64,000 nucleotides of DNA from Chromatiales bacterium (GTDB lineage: Bacteria > Pseudomonadota > Gammaproteobacteria > Steroidobacterales > Woeseiaceae): NCBI GenBank assembly GCA_024679535.1, contig JAIBDF010000001.1, forward strand, positions 85,748-149,747, written 5' to 3'. The position numbers and the translations under genes are program-made. The number at the start of each line of letters is the position of its first letter. Within the stretch, counting starts at the first letter, position 1. The notes under the pieces are model-generated. The model ran no database searches. It had not been told where the DNA came from and saw only the letters and a program-made list of their open reading frames with translations. Shown here piece by piece: positions 33,701-43,344 of the stretch.

Positions 33701-34534
33701 ATGAGTATAGTGATGTCAGTTCAAGGAAAAGCTTATAAAATATTAATATTATTGGTTTTATCAGCTCCTGTGACGGCGATATCTCCAACGCTGCCGGACG
33801 GCAGTGGTTGGTACCAGAGGGCCCAGGCCGCCAGGGAGGCAAACGATTACCTGGCGGCGCATGAGGCGCTGAAGATGGCAGAACAGCATGGGTTCTTCCC
33901 GGTTCGCATCAGTCTCGAGCGCGCCCGCCTGCATATTCTGGTGGCTGACCATGATCAGGCGATAGCCGAGCTGGAGTCGATTCTTGCTAACGGGTTTACC
34001 GGTGTTGGATTCATCGTGAACGACCCCATACTGGGTACGCTGGAGGGCAATGAGCGCTACGATGCGGTCGTCGCAACGATGTCGAGATCGGCGTATCCCT
34101 GCGAGCACGATGAGGTGTTTAAGGAGTTCGATTTCTGGGTCGGGGACTGGGTGGTCCATGGTTCAGGCGGCGAGTTGGCCGGGACGAACTCGATTACGAA
34201 AGAAGAGCGGGGCTGTGTGCTGCTTGAGCATTGGGAGAATACAGCCGGTGGAACAGGTCAAAGCATCAATTATGTCGACAAGATAACCGGCGAGTGGGTG
34301 CAGATCTGGAACGCTGAAGGTGGCAGCCAGATCAATATTCGTGGTGGAATGACAGAGGATGGCATGCGCCTTACTGGTACGCTGCACACAATGGGCAATG
34401 AAACTACCATTCCGTTTCGAGCGCTATGGACGTTATGGCCGGATGGCCGGGTTCGACAGTTTTTTGAGCAGTCGACTGACGGTGGAGAGACCTGGACGAC
34501 ATGGTTTGAAGGCTTCTATACAAGGAAAGAATGA
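33701..34534 (+). CDS. exported hypothetical protein: N-terminal TPR-like half, C-terminal lipocalin/DUF1579-like half
   Basis: Hydrophobic N-terminus from the internal ATG; AREANDYLAAHEALKMAEQHG...; FKEFDFWVGDWVVHGSGGELAGTNSITKEERGCVLLEHW. Confidence 0.6.
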   Translation: MSIVMSVQGKAYKILILLVLSAPVTAISPTLPDGSGWYQRAQAAREANDYLAAHEALKMAEQHGFFPVRISLERARLHILVADHDQAIAELESILANGFTGVGFIVNDPILGTLEGNERYDAVVATMSRSAYPCEHDEVFKEFDFWVGDWVVHGSGGELAGTNSITKEERGCVLLEHWENTAGGTGQSINYVDKITGEWVQIWNAEGGSQINIRGGMTEDGMRLTGTLHTMGNETTIPFRALWTLWPDGRVRQFFEQSTDGGETWTTWFEGFYTRKE

Positions 34535-34821
34535 AATATTCGTCACTTAATCGCGGCATTCCCGCGGGCAACCCGATCGCGAATGCGCTCGTTGTCATTG
34601 TTGGCACGTTGGCTATCGGTGCGTCCATCGTGCTGGGTTTCTTTGCTTTTGTCGTCCTTGGCAGCATCGTCCTGGTGCTCGGGGCGATCATCGCGTTGCG
34701 CGTATGGTGGTTCAACCGCAGGCTTGGCAAGCAGGAGACAGGGCAGCCACCGCGGCAAGAGCCCAAGGGCGGCGTGATCGAAGGTGAATATCACGTGGTC
34801 AAAGGCGACAAAAACTCGTAA
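34531..34821 (+). CDS. small two-TM membrane protein ending in GGVIEGEYHVV
   Basis: 4-bp overlap with upstream gene; two hydrophobic helices. Confidence 0.7.
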   Translation: MKYSSLNRGIPAGNPIANALVVIVGTLAIGASIVLGFFAFVVLGSIVLVLGAIIALRVWWFNRRLGKQETGQPPRQEPKGGVIEGEYHVVKGDKNS

Positions 34822-34832
34822 AGTCGCATTCC

Positions 34833-35414
34833 ATGCGAAAACCCATTTCCGATATCGATCGTCGCAAACGCCGCAAACGGCGGCGAATCCAGATTATTGT
34901 CATCTATACAGCGCTGGCCTTTGGCCTTGCGTGGTTTCTTGAGTCGCAGGCCACGACTACCGTCATTTTCGTGCGACATGCGGAGAAGATGGCCACACCC
35001 GAGGGTGACCCCGGGCTAAGTCCCGCCGGTCGACGCCGGGTTGCTGAGCTGACCCGGCAACTGCTTGATGCCGATGTTGTCGCCGGTATCGATGCTGTCT
35101 ATGCGACACCCTTCCGCCGCACCGAGGAGACAGCACGGCCATTGGCTGATGCGCTCGGGTTGCCCCTGAACTCCTATGATGCCGCGGATACCGAGTCGAT
35201 CATGGAGCATATTGTCAGTACGCATAAGGGCAAGATCATCCTGGTTGTTGGCCACAGCAACACGTTGCCCGCACTGATCGGCAACATGGGTGCCAGCAAG
35301 AAGGTGCCGGAGATAGGCGAAAGCGAATACGACAATATCTACATCGTCTCGATTCCGTGGTTCGGGAAGACCAAAACGATACGGCTGCGTTACGGCGAGC
35401 CGTATAGGCCGTGA
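34833..35414 (+). CDS. histidine phosphatase family protein (SixA/PGM-like)
   Basis: TVIFVRHAEKM and GHSNTLPALI motifs; N-terminal TM anchor. Confidence 0.88.
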   Translation: MRKPISDIDRRKRRKRRRIQIIVIYTALAFGLAWFLESQATTTVIFVRHAEKMATPEGDPGLSPAGRRRVAELTRQLLDADVVAGIDAVYATPFRRTEETARPLADALGLPLNSYDAADTESIMEHIVSTHKGKIILVVGHSNTLPALIGNMGASKKVPEIGESEYDNIYIVSIPWFGKTKTIRLRYGEPYRP

Positions 35415-35830
35415 TCGCACAATCCGAAGTCCGGCTTGCTACCCGGGGCCGAGGCACTTACGACCTGAGTCGCGACGTGCAGTCCGCCGTCCGAGCCTCG
35501 GGCATACAGACCGGTCTTTGCCACGTTTTTATCTGTCATACGAGCGCATCGCTGATGCTTTGCGAGAATGCGGATCCCAGTGTGATGCGAGACATGGAAG
35601 CCTTCATGTCCGCCCAGGTACCTGACGGCGACCCGAAATTCACGCACACGGCGGAGGGGCCTGATGACATGGCAGCCCACGTCCGCAGTGTTCTGACAGG
35701 ATCCGACCTGAACATTCCCGTTCGCGAGGGCCGCTGTGCGTTGGGCACGTGGCAGGGCGTGTACCTTTGGGAACACCGTTACGCGCCGCATGAGCGGCGC
35801 GTGGTCGTAACGGTGCAGGGCGAAGCCTAG
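35411..35830 (+). CDS. YjbQ family (UPF0047) protein
   Basis: GLCHVFICHTSASLMLCENADPSVMRDME...LGTWQGVYLWEHR. Confidence 0.9.
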   Translation: MIAQSEVRLATRGRGTYDLSRDVQSAVRASGIQTGLCHVFICHTSASLMLCENADPSVMRDMEAFMSAQVPDGDPKFTHTAEGPDDMAAHVRSVLTGSDLNIPVREGRCALGTWQGVYLWEHRYAPHERRVVVTVQGEA

Positions 35831-36303
35831 CCTTCGGTGCGTTTACTTGCGGTTTCTCGCAGATTTACCGCTTTTTCGATGAACTCCTGATGACGCCCGA
35901 TGCGCACGTCAGCCATCACCGCGTCCTGGATCTCGCGGTCCTGAGTGATCAGAAACGTGACTCGCCGCACGCCGACGCCGAATGGACCGTCGACGTCGTA
36001 CATCCTGATCGCCACTTTCTCCGGATCGCTGAGCAAGGTAAACGGCAGGTTATGCTCTTCGCGAAAGCGTCTGTGGCTGTCTTCATCCTGAGGACTGATG
36101 CCGGCGACCTGCAGTCCGACGGACTGAATGTCGTTGTGAATATCGCGTATTGAACACGCCTCCTTGGTACAGCCCGGCGTGAAATCGGCAGGATAGAAGT
36201 AGAGGATCAGGGGGCCATCCGCCAACAGGTCCGTCAGCGATATTTCGACGCCTTCGTCATTGGTCAAGACGAACTCGGGCGCGCGCGATCCGACTTCAAG
36301 CAT
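35827..36303 (-). CDS. peroxiredoxin (Bcp/AhpC-TSA type)
   Basis: LILYFYPADFTPGCTKEACSIRDI peroxidatic and resolving Cys motif. Confidence 0.93.
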   Translation of the reverse strand: MLEVGSRAPEFVLTNDEGVEISLTDLLADGPLILYFYPADFTPGCTKEACSIRDIHNDIQSVGLQVAGISPQDEDSHRRFREEHNLPFTLLSDPEKVAIRMYDVDGPFGVGVRRVTFLITQDREIQDAVMADVRIGRHQEFIEKAVNLRETASKRTEG

Positions 36304-36626
36304 CAGTATTCTCCGTTTGAGTGTTTTGATTTACCGGCCAGCAGGCTTTCCATCACGAGATAGCCCGGTCTTGTCATACCAAGTGCCTCATAGGTCTGCT
36401 GCGCCTTCTTGTTGTTGTGCTCGACGTACAGCCGCAGTCCGATAACGCTCGGCTCCGCAGCCACGAGTGATTCTACATGGCGATAGAGTGCGCTGAATAC
36501 ACCTTTGCGCCGCCAGTCCGGATGAACATGGACGCTCTGTATCCACCAGATAGTGCCATTGCGCCGGTCACTGCACTCGTACGTGACCATTATTTGGCCA
36601 ATCGTCTCGCCAGCAGCCTCCGCCAC
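36303..36626 (-). pseudogene. N-terminally truncated GNAT acetyltransferase (possible pseudogene)
   Basis: Starts mid-domain (VAEAAGETIGQIMVTYECSDRRNGTIWWIQSVHVHPDWRRKGV); in-frame TGA TAA lie two codons upstream of the only GTG. Confidence 0.6.
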
Positions 36627-36745
36627 CGTGGCTTATCACTCGATCTTCATAGAACGTCATCATAAACGGAGTTATGGCTGATCCGAACTGAATACTCGGT
36701 TTGTCCGTATGACAATTATCCGGCGATTCCGTATAAGTCATCCCG

Positions 36746-37849
36746 GTGAAATATCTTCCACTTATTGGTCTGTGGGGTTGTCTCGGTCTGGCGGCGAACG
36801 CCGGGGCGTCCGAGCGTGATCCACTGTTCCGGAACCACACGGTACTGAAGGCCGTGCTGACCGCACCGATTGCGCAGACCTATGCACAGCGTAACTCGGA
36901 AGTGCGCCTTTATCATCCCGGACAGTGGACCTATATTGACGAATCGGGAGAGACGCAACGCCTCGATGTATCTATTCGAATTCGCGGAAATTTTCGGCGG
37001 CAATACTGCGAACTGCCACCGCTACGCCTGAATTTCAGGAAGTCGCAGGTAAAGGGCACGCTGTTCAAAGGACAGGATAAGTTGAAGCTGGTAGCACCCT
37101 GCCAGCATGGCCTGGAGTCGCAGCAAAAGCTGCTGCTCGAGTACCTGGCCTATCGGACCTACGAAATCCTGACCGACCACAGTTTCGGCACGCGTCTGAT
37201 TCGCCTTAGCTACGTTGATAGCGACGAATCCTTACGCTCCTGGACTGACCTTGCCTTCGTGATTGAAGATGAGGCAGACATAGGTAAGCGCCTTGGTCTC
37301 GACAGGGCGCATGTCCAGGAAAACCAGTTTGACGAACTGGACCAGCCGTTAACTGCACAGGTCGAGTTGTTTCAGTTACTCATTTCCAATCACGACTATT
37401 CAGTCATAAAGGGGCCGGAGGGCGAATACTGCTGTCACAACACCGTGATGTATGTCCGTGAGGAAGAGGCAGGTAAGCGTATTCCGATTCCCTACGATTT
37501 CGACATGTCGGGTCTTGTGAATGCGCGCTATGCTGCGCCACCCGAACACCTCCCTATTCGTCAGGTTCGGACACGGTTCTATCGCGGGCTCTGTCAACCG
37601 CCCGCAGTGATGGACGAGGCGCTCGCGCACATGCTGTCCAAGAAGGACGAAATCATGGCGATGTACAGGGACATGCCAGAGCTCAGTCGGACGTCAAGAA
37701 ACCGCACGCTGAACTACATAAAAAACTATTTCGCCATTCTCGAGGACGAGGGGCATCTCAAGAAATTGGTGCTGGATCGCTGTCGCGGGCGCGAACATCT
37801 CGAAGAGATGATGTCTGCAGAAGATGCGGCGGCTAAAGTTCCGACATAG
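36746..37849 (+). CDS. secreted CotH-kinase-like protein
   Basis: Signal peptide; RIRGNFRRQYCELPPLRLNF...KLKLVAPC...LLISNHDYSVIKG...CHNTVMYV...RIPIPYDFDMSG, resembling CotH core motifs; GTG start. Confidence 0.65.
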   Translation: MKYLPLIGLWGCLGLAANAGASERDPLFRNHTVLKAVLTAPIAQTYAQRNSEVRLYHPGQWTYIDESGETQRLDVSIRIRGNFRRQYCELPPLRLNFRKSQVKGTLFKGQDKLKLVAPCQHGLESQQKLLLEYLAYRTYEILTDHSFGTRLIRLSYVDSDESLRSWTDLAFVIEDEADIGKRLGLDRAHVQENQFDELDQPLTAQVELFQLLISNHDYSVIKGPEGEYCCHNTVMYVREEEAGKRIPIPYDFDMSGLVNARYAAPPEHLPIRQVRTRFYRGLCQPPAVMDEALAHMLSKKDEIMAMYRDMPELSRTSRNRTLNYIKNYFAILEDEGHLKKLVLDRCRGREHLEEMMSAEDAAAKVPT

Positions 37850-38624
37850 GGCGAATTGGGTCGTCGCGTGCCTCTTTTTCCCTGGCCTTTGCCGCCTTGG
37901 CGCTCTTGCGCCGAATCTTGCTGCGGGCCTCGTATTGTGACTCGAGGAGGCCGTCTCCAAACGTACAAACACCAAGCGATGCGTAATTGAAGAAGACAGT
38001 GATCACAACGGCGATCTCTATCGACTTAACGCCGGCAGAAATGCCCACGCCGATCGACGCGAGGATGAACAGCGTGTCGAACGTGTCGCTCAGCGCTCGT
38101 CGGAACCGCACACCAGCAACGATACCCGCAAGGCTGAATGCCAGTGCCAGACTGTGTTGAACCACCGTGACTATGCCGGCGACAACGGCCGGAAGAACGA
38201 GGGTCGTTGTATCGATTGAATGATCGTAGACGCTACCATCATGGATTGCCCGGTACACCCATGACACGGGAAGCATCAACAACAGCGTCGACGTCATGGC
38301 ATAAATCAGCGACATCGCCTCCAGTAACCACGCGGGGCCGCGCGCGAGGCGAGCGCGAGTATTCTCGCTCACGATGTCTTCGATTTGCTCATCGTCGGCG
38401 CTGAGAAGCGCCTCTTCCAGGTCGTAAATATTTGACGAACCGAAGTCTGCGATTTCGCCAACCCCGCCGAGTGGTAGCTGGTCGACGAACCCGGGTGCCA
38501 CGGCAGCGGCAAGGGCGAGGGCGGAACCGAGAATGACGTAGTAAACCGTGATTCTGAGCATCATGCGCAGCAGCAGTTGCCGATGCTGGGAGATCATTGA
38601 GTTGATCGGTGACTCTTCGTTCAT
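37833..38624 (-). CDS. DUF4956-like multi-pass membrane protein
   Basis: LVLPAVVAGIVTVVQHSLALAFSLAGIVAGVRFRRALSDTFDTLFILASIGVGISAGVKSIEIAVV; start at ATG 38624. Confidence 0.7.
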   Translation of the reverse strand: MNEESPINSMISQHRQLLLRMMLRITVYYVILGSALALAAAVAPGFVDQLPLGGVGEIADFGSSNIYDLEEALLSADDEQIEDIVSENTRARLARGPAWLLEAMSLIYAMTSTLLLMLPVSWVYRAIHDGSVYDHSIDTTTLVLPAVVAGIVTVVQHSLALAFSLAGIVAGVRFRRALSDTFDTLFILASIGVGISAGVKSIEIAVVITVFFNYASLGVCTFGDGLLESQYEARSKIRRKSAKAAKAREKEARDDPIRPMSEL

Positions 38625-38705
38625 GGCGCAACCATAAGTTGTATTACGGATAATGGCAATCGTACACACTGGTAGACTGGTGGGGGGCTGAAGAGGAGTC
38701 GTGGC

Positions 38706-39248
38706 ATGGGGAATCAGGTGGCGCTTCTGGCTGATTCGAGCAAGGAAGTTCGCAAGCGTGCGGAGGCGACTCGTCACGCGGCGGACGGCGGCATTATTCT
38801 CGTTCCGGTGGACTTTTCCGAGCATTCAGAAGCCGCTTTAGTTAAAGCATCTGAATACGCACAGGCGATGAGCGCTTCCCTTGTGGTGCTGCATGTCGTG
38901 CACGATCCGGGCGAGATGCCGGGTTACTACGCGAAGCTGATCAAGAAGAAACGGGTTACGCGAATTCAGGATATGGCAGCCGAAGCGTTTGATCAGTTCA
39001 TGAATCGAGCCAGTGAAAACGACCCGCAAAATGAGCCATTGCGAGAAGCAGACCGCCTGATGGTTTCGGGCCTGCCTGTTACCCGTATTCTGGAAATTGT
39101 GGACTATCTCGATCCGATGATGGTGGTGATGGGGAGCCAGGGACGCACCGGGCTCAAGCACCTGGTGATCGGGTCGAAAGCGGCACAGATCGTCCAGCTG
39201 TGTCCGGTGCCCGTGACGATTGTCAAGAAACGAGACCCAAACGAGTAG
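38706..39248 (+). CDS. universal stress protein (UspA) family
   Basis: GIILVPVDFSEHSEAALVKASEYAQ...VVMGSQGRTGLKHLVIGSKAAQIVQLCPVPVTIVK. Confidence 0.92.
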   Translation: MGNQVALLADSSKEVRKRAEATRHAADGGIILVPVDFSEHSEAALVKASEYAQAMSASLVVLHVVHDPGEMPGYYAKLIKKKRVTRIQDMAAEAFDQFMNRASENDPQNEPLREADRLMVSGLPVTRILEIVDYLDPMMVVMGSQGRTGLKHLVIGSKAAQIVQLCPVPVTIVKKRDPNE

Positions 39249-39260
39249 CACCAGCGACTT

Positions 39261-40988
39261 ATGCGGCCTTTTCTGCTACTGATTGCCTGTCTCGCGAGTA
39301 TCGCTCCGGCTTTTGGCGCCAGTAACGAATTCGTGCCCTCCGCTATAGGGCAGATGGCTATACAGTTGTTTGGCGGCCTTGCGTTGTTTCTGTTTGGCAT
39401 CGAACAAATGACGGACAGCCTTAAGGTCGTCGCCGGCGAACGGATGCGCGCGGTACTTTCCCGACTGACGTCGAATCGGTACATGGGCGCCCTGACAGGC
39501 GCATTCGTAACGGCAATTATTCAGTCTTCGTCAGTCACCACGGTCCTGGTTGTGGGGTTCACGACTGCCGGACTCATGTCGTTCGCCCAGTCGATCGGCG
39601 TGATCATGGGCGCCAATATCGGCACGACCGTGACCGCGCAGATTGTTGCGTTCAAGATCACGAAAGCCGCGATGTTGATGATTGCGGTTGGTTTCGGCTT
39701 CCTGTTTTTCAGTAAGAAGAGCAACCTTCGACACTACGGTGGCATCGTCATGGGTCTCGGCCTCGTGTTCTTCGGCATGAGTATCATGAGTGAGGCGATG
39801 CAGCCATTGCGGACCTACCAGCCGTTCCTCGATTTGATGATCAGCATGGAAAACCCGCTTATCGGTATTCTGGTGGCGGCGGCTTTCACCGCGCTGATTC
39901 AATCCTCGTCGGCGACAACCGCCATTGTGATTGTCCTGGCCGGGCAGGGCTTCATAACATTGCCCGCTGGTATCGCACTGGCGTTCGGGGCGAATGTCGG
40001 TACCTGCGTAACGGCTCTGCTCGCAGCGATCGGCAAGCCTCGCGAGGCTTTGCGTGCGGCCGTAACGCATGTGTTCTTCAACATCGCCGGCGTTCTTCTC
40101 TGGATTGCGTTCATCGATCAGCTGGCCGAATTCGTTACGGCAATCTCGCCGACCCACAATAATCTCTATGGCGCACAAAAACTGGCTGCAGAGGCACCGC
40201 GTCAAATAGCAAATGCGCACACGCTGTTCAACGTGGCAAACACCTTTATCTTCATTTGGTTTACGACCGTGATTGCACGTTTTATTGAATGGATGATTCC
40301 GGACCATCCGATGGATGTGGAGAGCACGGTATCAGCCAAATACCTCGACACTGACGTGCTTTCTACCCCATCGATCGCCCTCGACCTGGTGCGTCGCGAG
40401 ATTAAGCACATGGGTACGCACGTCGTCAAAATGGTTTCAGACATCATGCCGGCCATACTGCATGGCAACGCAATGGCTCTCGAGGCAGTCAGGTCGAACG
40501 ACGAGCGTGTCGACTTTTTGCATGCTGAGATCGTCATCTATCTGGGCAGGATCAGTCAGGCGGAGCTCACTGAAAAACAGACCGTGGAACTCATGCATCT
40601 TATGGACGCGGCCAATGATCTCGAAAACATTGGCGACGTCGTGGAGATGAACCTGGTCGAGTTGGGCAGGCAGCGCATCGGCAAGGGGGTGGCGATCAGT
40701 CCGCCGACGCAGGTGATGCTCAGCGAATTCCATCAGGTCGTTCTTGACGCCGTCGGCGCGGCTATTCGCGCGGTGGGCGATGACGACTATGACGTGGCGC
40801 AGTCGGTGACGGGTATGAAGAGGGAGATTACGCGTATTGCCAACTCGGCGTCGGCCCATGAAGCGCAACGCCTGGTCGCCAACGAACCGCATCGGATTGA
40901 GGCCTATACGGTCGAGATGGATATTACTGAAAAACTGCAGCGCATTTACTACTTTGCGCGGCGCATGGCGAGAACGGTCACCGAATAA
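39261..40988 (+). CDS. Na+/phosphate cotransporter (NptA/YjbB type) with C-terminal PhoU-like domain
   Basis: Repeated GANIGTTVTAQIVAFKIT / GANVGTCVTALLAAIG and QSSS motifs. Confidence 0.92.
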   Translation: MRPFLLLIACLASIAPAFGASNEFVPSAIGQMAIQLFGGLALFLFGIEQMTDSLKVVAGERMRAVLSRLTSNRYMGALTGAFVTAIIQSSSVTTVLVVGFTTAGLMSFAQSIGVIMGANIGTTVTAQIVAFKITKAAMLMIAVGFGFLFFSKKSNLRHYGGIVMGLGLVFFGMSIMSEAMQPLRTYQPFLDLMISMENPLIGILVAAAFTALIQSSSATTAIVIVLAGQGFITLPAGIALAFGANVGTCVTALLAAIGKPREALRAAVTHVFFNIAGVLLWIAFIDQLAEFVTAISPTHNNLYGAQKLAAEAPRQIANAHTLFNVANTFIFIWFTTVIARFIEWMIPDHPMDVESTVSAKYLDTDVLSTPSIALDLVRREIKHMGTHVVKMVSDIMPAILHGNAMALEAVRSNDERVDFLHAEIVIYLGRISQAELTEKQTVELMHLMDAANDLENIGDVVEMNLVELGRQRIGKGVAISPPTQVMLSEFHQVVLDAVGAAIRAVGDDDYDVAQSVTGMKREITRIANSASAHEAQRLVANEPHRIEAYTVEMDITEKLQRIYYFARRMARTVTE

Positions 40989-40991
40989 GTA

Positions 40992-41068
40992 TGGCGCGCC
41001 CGAGAGGATTCGAACCTCTGACCCCCAGATTAGGAATCTGGTGCTCTATCCGACTGAGCTACGGGCGC
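40992..41068 (-). tRNA. tRNA-Arg (anticodon CCT)
   Basis: Reverse complement gcgcccgtagctcagtcggatagagcaccagattcctaatctgggggtcagaggttcgaatcctctcgggcgcgcca; encoded CCA. Confidence 0.95.
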
Positions 41069-41125
41069 GAACGGGGTGGATTCTAGCAGACCGGAGAAAC
41101 GCTGCAATTTGAGTATAATGTCCGA

Positions 41126-41503
41126 ATGCAGGGAATTCTTCTTCGTACACTTATCGCGATGCTCGGCCTGTTCCTGGCGGCGCGCATCATTCCGGGCGTT
41201 TCAATCGAGGGCACCGGTACGTTTGTTCTGGCGGCACTGTTGCTGGGCCTGGTCAATGCGCTGGTCAGGCCGATTGCCTTCCTGATGACGTTGCCGCTGA
41301 CCATCATCACGCTCGGTCTGTTCCTGCTGGTGCTGAATGCCGCGATGTTCGGGCTGGTCGCCGCGTTTCTCGATAACTTTACCGTGTCGGGCTTCTGGGC
41401 GGCTGTTTTTGGCGCTATCGTTGTGAGTATTTCCAGCACCATTGCGTCCTGGTTCATTGGCCCCAGTGGGCGTTACGAAGTTTTCGTCATCCGACGCGAC
41501 TAG
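41126..41503 (+). CDS. phage holin family 4 / YvlD-like membrane protein
   Basis: LLLGLVNALVRPIAFLMTLPLTIITLGLFLLVLNAAMFGLVA. Confidence 0.85.
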   Translation: MQGILLRTLIAMLGLFLAARIIPGVSIEGTGTFVLAALLLGLVNALVRPIAFLMTLPLTIITLGLFLLVLNAAMFGLVAAFLDNFTVSGFWAAVFGAIVVSISSTIASWFIGPSGRYEVFVIRRD

Positions 41504-41601
41504 CGATAGGTGAACCGTTGGCCGCTGCCTGGTGTGCGTGGCTCGCCACGACTAATTTTCTTGACAATCAACTTGGCGGGCGATTGCCCGGGAGACTAAC
41601 T

Positions 41602-43335
41602 GTGAAACATATCCGATTATCTTTTGTTGCATCGCTGAGTATCGGCCTCGTGGCCTGCACAGCAGATGAAATGCCGCAGGAAAACGCTGTGGTCGAGACG
41701 GCTGGGTCTACTTCGGCGGTCATTGTCGAGGCGGCCGGCGGTAACCCGATGGCCGAGCAGGCATCGAAGGAGATCACGGGTGACTACATGCGCGGCATCG
41801 TCGTTGAGATCAGCGATGATCGCTACGAGGGGCGCGGCCCGGGCAGCGAGGGAGACAAGATGGCGCGCGACTACCTCGCGGAGCGCATGGAAGAACTCGG
41901 CCTGGAGCCGGGCGCCGCGGATGGTGGTTGGGAGCAAGTGTTCGATCTCGTCGGTGTAAACGCCTCGCAGCCGGACACCTGGACGTTCGACGGCCACGGC
42001 AAATCGATGACGTTCAAACAGTGGGACCAGTTTATCGTCGGGAGCGGGATGCAGGAAACTCGTGCTGAAATTATTGACGCGGAGGTTGTCTTCGTCGGCT
42101 ACGGCATCCAGGCGCCTGAATACGACTGGGATGACTACAAAGGTGTCGACCTCAAAGGCAAGGTGCTTCTAATGATGAACAATGACCCGGATTGGGATCC
42201 GGAATTGTTCGCCGGTGAAACGCGACTCTGGTACGGCCGCTGGGACTACAAATACCTGAGTGCAGCGCGCCAGGGTGCGGTCGGTGCGATCATCATTCAC
42301 ACGTCCCCGTCGGCGGGTTACCCGTTCCAGGTCGTACAAACCTCGTGGACCGGAGTGCAGTTCGAACTGCCTGCCGGCGACGAACCGCGCAGCCAGATTA
42401 ACGCATGGGTGACCGAGGACTCGGCGCGCGAACTTGTGGCCATGGCGGGGAAGGATCTCGATGAACTCCGCGAGGCAGCCTACAACCGCGATTTTCAGCC
42501 GGTACCGCTGGGCGTCACTACATCGCTTGCTATGAACGTGGACGTGCAGACGGTGCAATCGGCCAACATACTTGGCCTGATTCACGGCAGCGACCCTGAA
42601 CTCAAAGACGAAGTCGTGGTGTACACGGCACACCATGACCATCTCGGCATTGGCACGCCGAATGAGGACGGCGACGCCATCTATAACGGTGCAATGGACA
42701 ACGCGACCGGCGTTGCCCAGGTCATGGCGATTGCGAAGGCAATCAAGGCGATGCCGGTGCCGCCACGGCGTTCGATTCTCGTCAACCTGGTAGGTGCCGA
42801 AGAGCAGGGCCTGTTGGGATCTGAGTACTATGCGACGAACCCCACGTTTGCGCCCGGCAAGATCGCAGCCAACCTGAACTATGATGGCGGCAATATCTGG
42901 GGCCACACGCACGATGTGACGTTCGTGGGTCTTGGCAAGTCAACGGTTGATGAAATCGTCACCCTGATAGCCGAAGAGCAGGGTCGCGTCGTAAAGCCTG
43001 ACCAGTTTTCGGACAAGGGATATTTCTATCGTTCCGATCAGTTCAGCTTCGCCAAGATCGGCGTGCCCGCCATGTACCTCGATACCGGCACGGATTTTGT
43101 GGATCGACCGCCGGAGTGGGGCCGTGAGCAACAGGAACATTACACCGAGGTGAATTACCATCAGCCCACGGACGAGTACAGTCCTGCGTGGACGTTTGAC
43201 GGCATGGTCGACGATGCGCTGCTGGGCTTTTGGACGGGGCTCGCAATTGCGAACGCCGATGAGAAACCGACCTGGAATCCGGGTGATGAGTTTGAAGCGG
43301 CCCGTTTGGAAGCGCTTGAGGCGCTGGAGGAATAG
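41602..43335 (+). CDS. M28 family zinc metallopeptidase, lipoprotein
   Basis: Lipobox GLVAC; VVYTAHHDHLGIG...GAMDNATGVAQVMAIA...LVGAEEQGLLGSEYYA; GTG start. Confidence 0.9.
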   Translation: MKHIRLSFVASLSIGLVACTADEMPQENAVVETAGSTSAVIVEAAGGNPMAEQASKEITGDYMRGIVVEISDDRYEGRGPGSEGDKMARDYLAERMEELGLEPGAADGGWEQVFDLVGVNASQPDTWTFDGHGKSMTFKQWDQFIVGSGMQETRAEIIDAEVVFVGYGIQAPEYDWDDYKGVDLKGKVLLMMNNDPDWDPELFAGETRLWYGRWDYKYLSAARQGAVGAIIIHTSPSAGYPFQVVQTSWTGVQFELPAGDEPRSQINAWVTEDSARELVAMAGKDLDELREAAYNRDFQPVPLGVTTSLAMNVDVQTVQSANILGLIHGSDPELKDEVVVYTAHHDHLGIGTPNEDGDAIYNGAMDNATGVAQVMAIAKAIKAMPVPPRRSILVNLVGAEEQGLLGSEYYATNPTFAPGKIAANLNYDGGNIWGHTHDVTFVGLGKSTVDEIVTLIAEEQGRVVKPDQFSDKGYFYRSDQFSFAKIGVPAMYLDTGTDFVDRPPEWGREQQEHYTEVNYHQPTDEYSPAWTFDGMVDDALLGFWTGLAIANADEKPTWNPGDEFEAARLEALEALEE

Positions 43336-43344
43336 GGCGCCCGT

